From an uncultured Bacillota bacterium (GTDB lineage Bacteria > Bacillota_I > Bacilli_A > Izemoplasmatales > UBA1188): a stretch of 32,876 bases of DNA. Within the stretch, counting starts at the first letter, position 1. Every line of letters starts with the position of its first letter. Positions 31,417 to 32,876 of this stretch are shown piece after piece. The position numbers and the translations under genes were made by a program. Location of the stretch: positions 1 through 32,876 of the forward strand of contig CALCVH010000077.1 of NCBI GenBank assembly GCA_937907585.1, in the 5' to 3' direction. Under the pieces are notes generated by a model. That model did no database searches, was not told the origin of the DNA, and saw only the letters and a program-made list of their open reading frames with translations.

Positions 31417-32742
31417 TTATTGAACTATATTTTCGTATGGATATAATCCGTTTTCATCTGGTATTTCACCAGCTTTTTCTAAACTTAATTTAGTTAGTAA
31501 CGGACCGACTATTTCATATACTAGTGTTGCGCATAGTGTTACTGCGACAACAATGTTACCAATGTTGTTAACTTTAAATGATTCCATTTTAGATATCTGA
31601 TTAGCCATGCCTATCGCAACACCTGCTTGAGGGAGGAGCGTGATACCTAAATAGTTAGTTATATGTTTATCTCTTTTAGTAATTTTACATCCAATAAATG
31701 CGCCAGTATATTTACCTAATGATCTCATTAATATATATGCGATAAAGACTACTAGAATTGGAATTATTGATTTCGCATCATTAGAATTTATAATCTCTTC
31801 GCTCGCTATTCCTAAATGAGCTCCTGATAATACGAAGAATAACATGAATAAAAATGGTGTCCATCTATCTATTAATTCTACATCTCTATTTACTATATTG
31901 AGTTCGTTTTCTTTAGCGATGTTCACATACATCGCTCCAATCATCATACAGCATAATAGATTTGAGAATTCTAAGTTTCTACCATTTACTTGAATTAGAT
32001 TTAATGCTTCACATATACCAACTCCAAGCAAAGTAAATGCGATAATAACTATTGCGTGGTTGTTTCTTGATTTAAAGAATTTAATTAGTATATGCATCAA
32101 GAATCCAAGAAGCGAACCAACTACTATTGAACCAATTATCTCAATTAATGGTAACAACAAGAATGAAATAAATGATATTGGTGCTTTAGTAGCGATTGAA
32201 TCCGCTACTGATACTGATATACTGAAGACTACTAGACCTATCGCATCATCGAACGCAACAACAGGCAATAATATATCTACTAGTGGGCCTTTTGCCTTAT
32301 ACTGATGAATTACCATTAAAGTTGCGGCTGGAGCTGTTGCGGCTGCGATAGCGCCTAAACATAATGCAATACTTAAATCCAAGCTTAATACTAAGCATAT
32401 TATAATTAGCGCAACATCTACAAATAATACCGCTAAGAACGCTTGTAAGAATGTGATTAACATTATCTTACTTCCATATTCTTTGATCTTAGATAATTTA
32501 AATTCTTCACCTATTGATAAAGCGATAAATCCAAGCGCTATAGTAGATATGAAACCATTCATTCTAGATAAACTAGTTTTTAAATCAGTTCCTAAATTAC
32601 TATCTAGAAGTAAACATAATATACATGCGATTAACCCTACTACTAGGTAGCCTGTAACATTAGGCAATTTCACTATTTTAACTATTCTTGTAGATATTAA
32701 TCCAAGAATTAGTAATATTCCTAAAAACAATACAAAATTCAT
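31417..32742 (-). CDS. Cation:proton antiporter (Na+/H+ exchanger family)
   Basis: A 441-residue membrane protein with about 12-13 hydrophobic helices and almost no soluble domain. LPNVTGYLVVGL near the N-terminus, ATAPAATLMVIHQYKAKGPLVD and the acidic pair in VVAFDDAIGLVVF mark the PF00999 fold, where the Asp pair carries ions and protons. The KTN/TrkA-N domain of Kef-type exchangers is absent. It probably exchanges Na+ or K+ for H+ at the cytoplasmic membrane; the ion is not determined. AGAAGGT is well placed before the ATG. It is monocistronic, with a 12-bp inverted repeat over its promoter. Confidence 0.9.
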   Translation of the reverse strand: MNFVLFLGILLILGLISTRIVKIVKLPNVTGYLVVGLIACILCLLLDSNLGTDLKTSLSRMNGFISTIALGFIALSIGEEFKLSKIKEYGSKIMLITFLQAFLAVLFVDVALIIICLVLSLDLSIALCLGAIAAATAPAATLMVIHQYKAKGPLVDILLPVVAFDDAIGLVVFSISVSVADSIATKAPISFISFLLLPLIEIIGSIVVGSLLGFLMHILIKFFKSRNNHAIVIIAFTLLGVGICEALNLIQVNGRNLEFSNLLCCMMIGAMYVNIAKENELNIVNRDVELIDRWTPFLFMLFFVLSGAHLGIASEEIINSNDAKSIIPILVVFIAYILMRSLGKYTGAFIGCKITKRDKHITNYLGITLLPQAGVAIGMANQISKMESFKVNNIGNIVVAVTLCATLVYEIVGPLLTKLSLEKAGEIPDENGLYPYENIVQ

Positions 32743-32768
32743 AATTTTTACCTTCTTATTAACTTACC

Positions 32769-32804
32769 AATTAACTATTTTATCACTACTTTAAATAGTT
32801 AATT
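32769..32804. promoter_or_regulatory. Promoter and 12-bp inverted repeat upstream of the antiporter
   Basis: On the minus strand TGATAAAAT (32777-32785) is an extended -10 element about 35 bases before the start codon. AATTAACTATTT (32769-32780) and AAATAGTTAATT (32793-32804) form a perfect 12-bp dyad with a 12-nt spacer that covers it. A repressor or activator site is the likely meaning. Confidence 0.5.
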
Positions 32805-32832
32805 AAATTATTTTTAATAATTTGAAATTTTA

Positions 32833-32871
32833 TATCTTTAACAAGTATTAAATACTTATCTAATAAAGATA
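32833..32871. repeat. Nested inverted repeats at the right edge
   Basis: TATCTTTA (32833-32840) pairs with TAAAGATA (32864-32871), and inside it AAGTAT (32843-32848) pairs with ATACTT (32852-32857). The region is extremely AT-rich, so chance is possible. No gene is visible from 32743 to the window end. Confidence 0.35.
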
Positions 32872-32876
32872 AGAGT

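Overview
The window reads as chromosome of an AT-rich, low-GC Gram-positive bacterium in the Bacilli/Tenericutes neighbourhood (for example RF39-like or Acholeplasma-like gut lineages). This rests on a CcpA-type regulator, a DnaB/DnaI-type helicase-loading pair, an ECF transporter module, RicT, and gene orders shared with Bacillus (polA-mutM-coaE-dnaB-dnaI-thrS; tmk-holB-ricT-yabB-rsmI-metG). TGA is a normal stop (tyrS ends in TGA) and Trp is TGG, so the code is standard and not that of Mycoplasma. Arg is mostly AGA. I saw no rRNA, tRNA, CRISPR array or intact transposon.

Layout. 1-1900: the 3' part of an unrecognised acidic protein, a terminator, and a P-loop ATPase of the AAA_14/DUF4143 type with two 24-bp direct repeats before its promoter. 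2031-15540: a tightly packed plus-strand block: ccpA, tyrS, a PepV-like dipeptidase, trmB, coaX, polA, a mutM-coaE fusion, an unknown 119-aa protein, dnaB/dnaD-like, dnaI and thrS, closed by a strong terminator. 15551-16297: an alpha/beta hydrolase. 16376-18076 (minus strand): a decayed YafQ toxin, its intact DinJ-type antitoxin, and an AAA ATPase with a C-terminal winged helix whose promoter is studded with seven TTATAACTT repeats. 18181-30695: a second plus-strand block: ecfA1, ecfA2, ecfT, truA (with an extra N-terminal domain), tmk, holB, ricT, trmN6, rsmI, a DJ-1/PfpI protein, metG, a YitT-family membrane protein, a membrane-anchored NodB-like pseudoenzyme and a cyclophilin. 30696-31416: no intact gene, but remnants of two further ATPase/winged-helix-type genes plus short repeats. 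31417-32742 (minus): a cation:proton antiporter.

The two long blocks are housekeeping: translation (tyrS, thrS, metG, trmB, trmN6, truA, rsmI), replication and repair (polA, mutM, dnaB/dnaD, dnaI, holB, tmk), CoA synthesis (coaX, coaE) and vitamin uptake (ECF core). Accessory material sits at the seams. It has a recurring theme: solitary P-loop ATPases or winged-helix proteins, intact or dead, each near its own private set of short repeats. The 17966-18076 promoter/repeat array is the most striking non-coding structure. All function calls come from reading motifs by eye; no database search was run.
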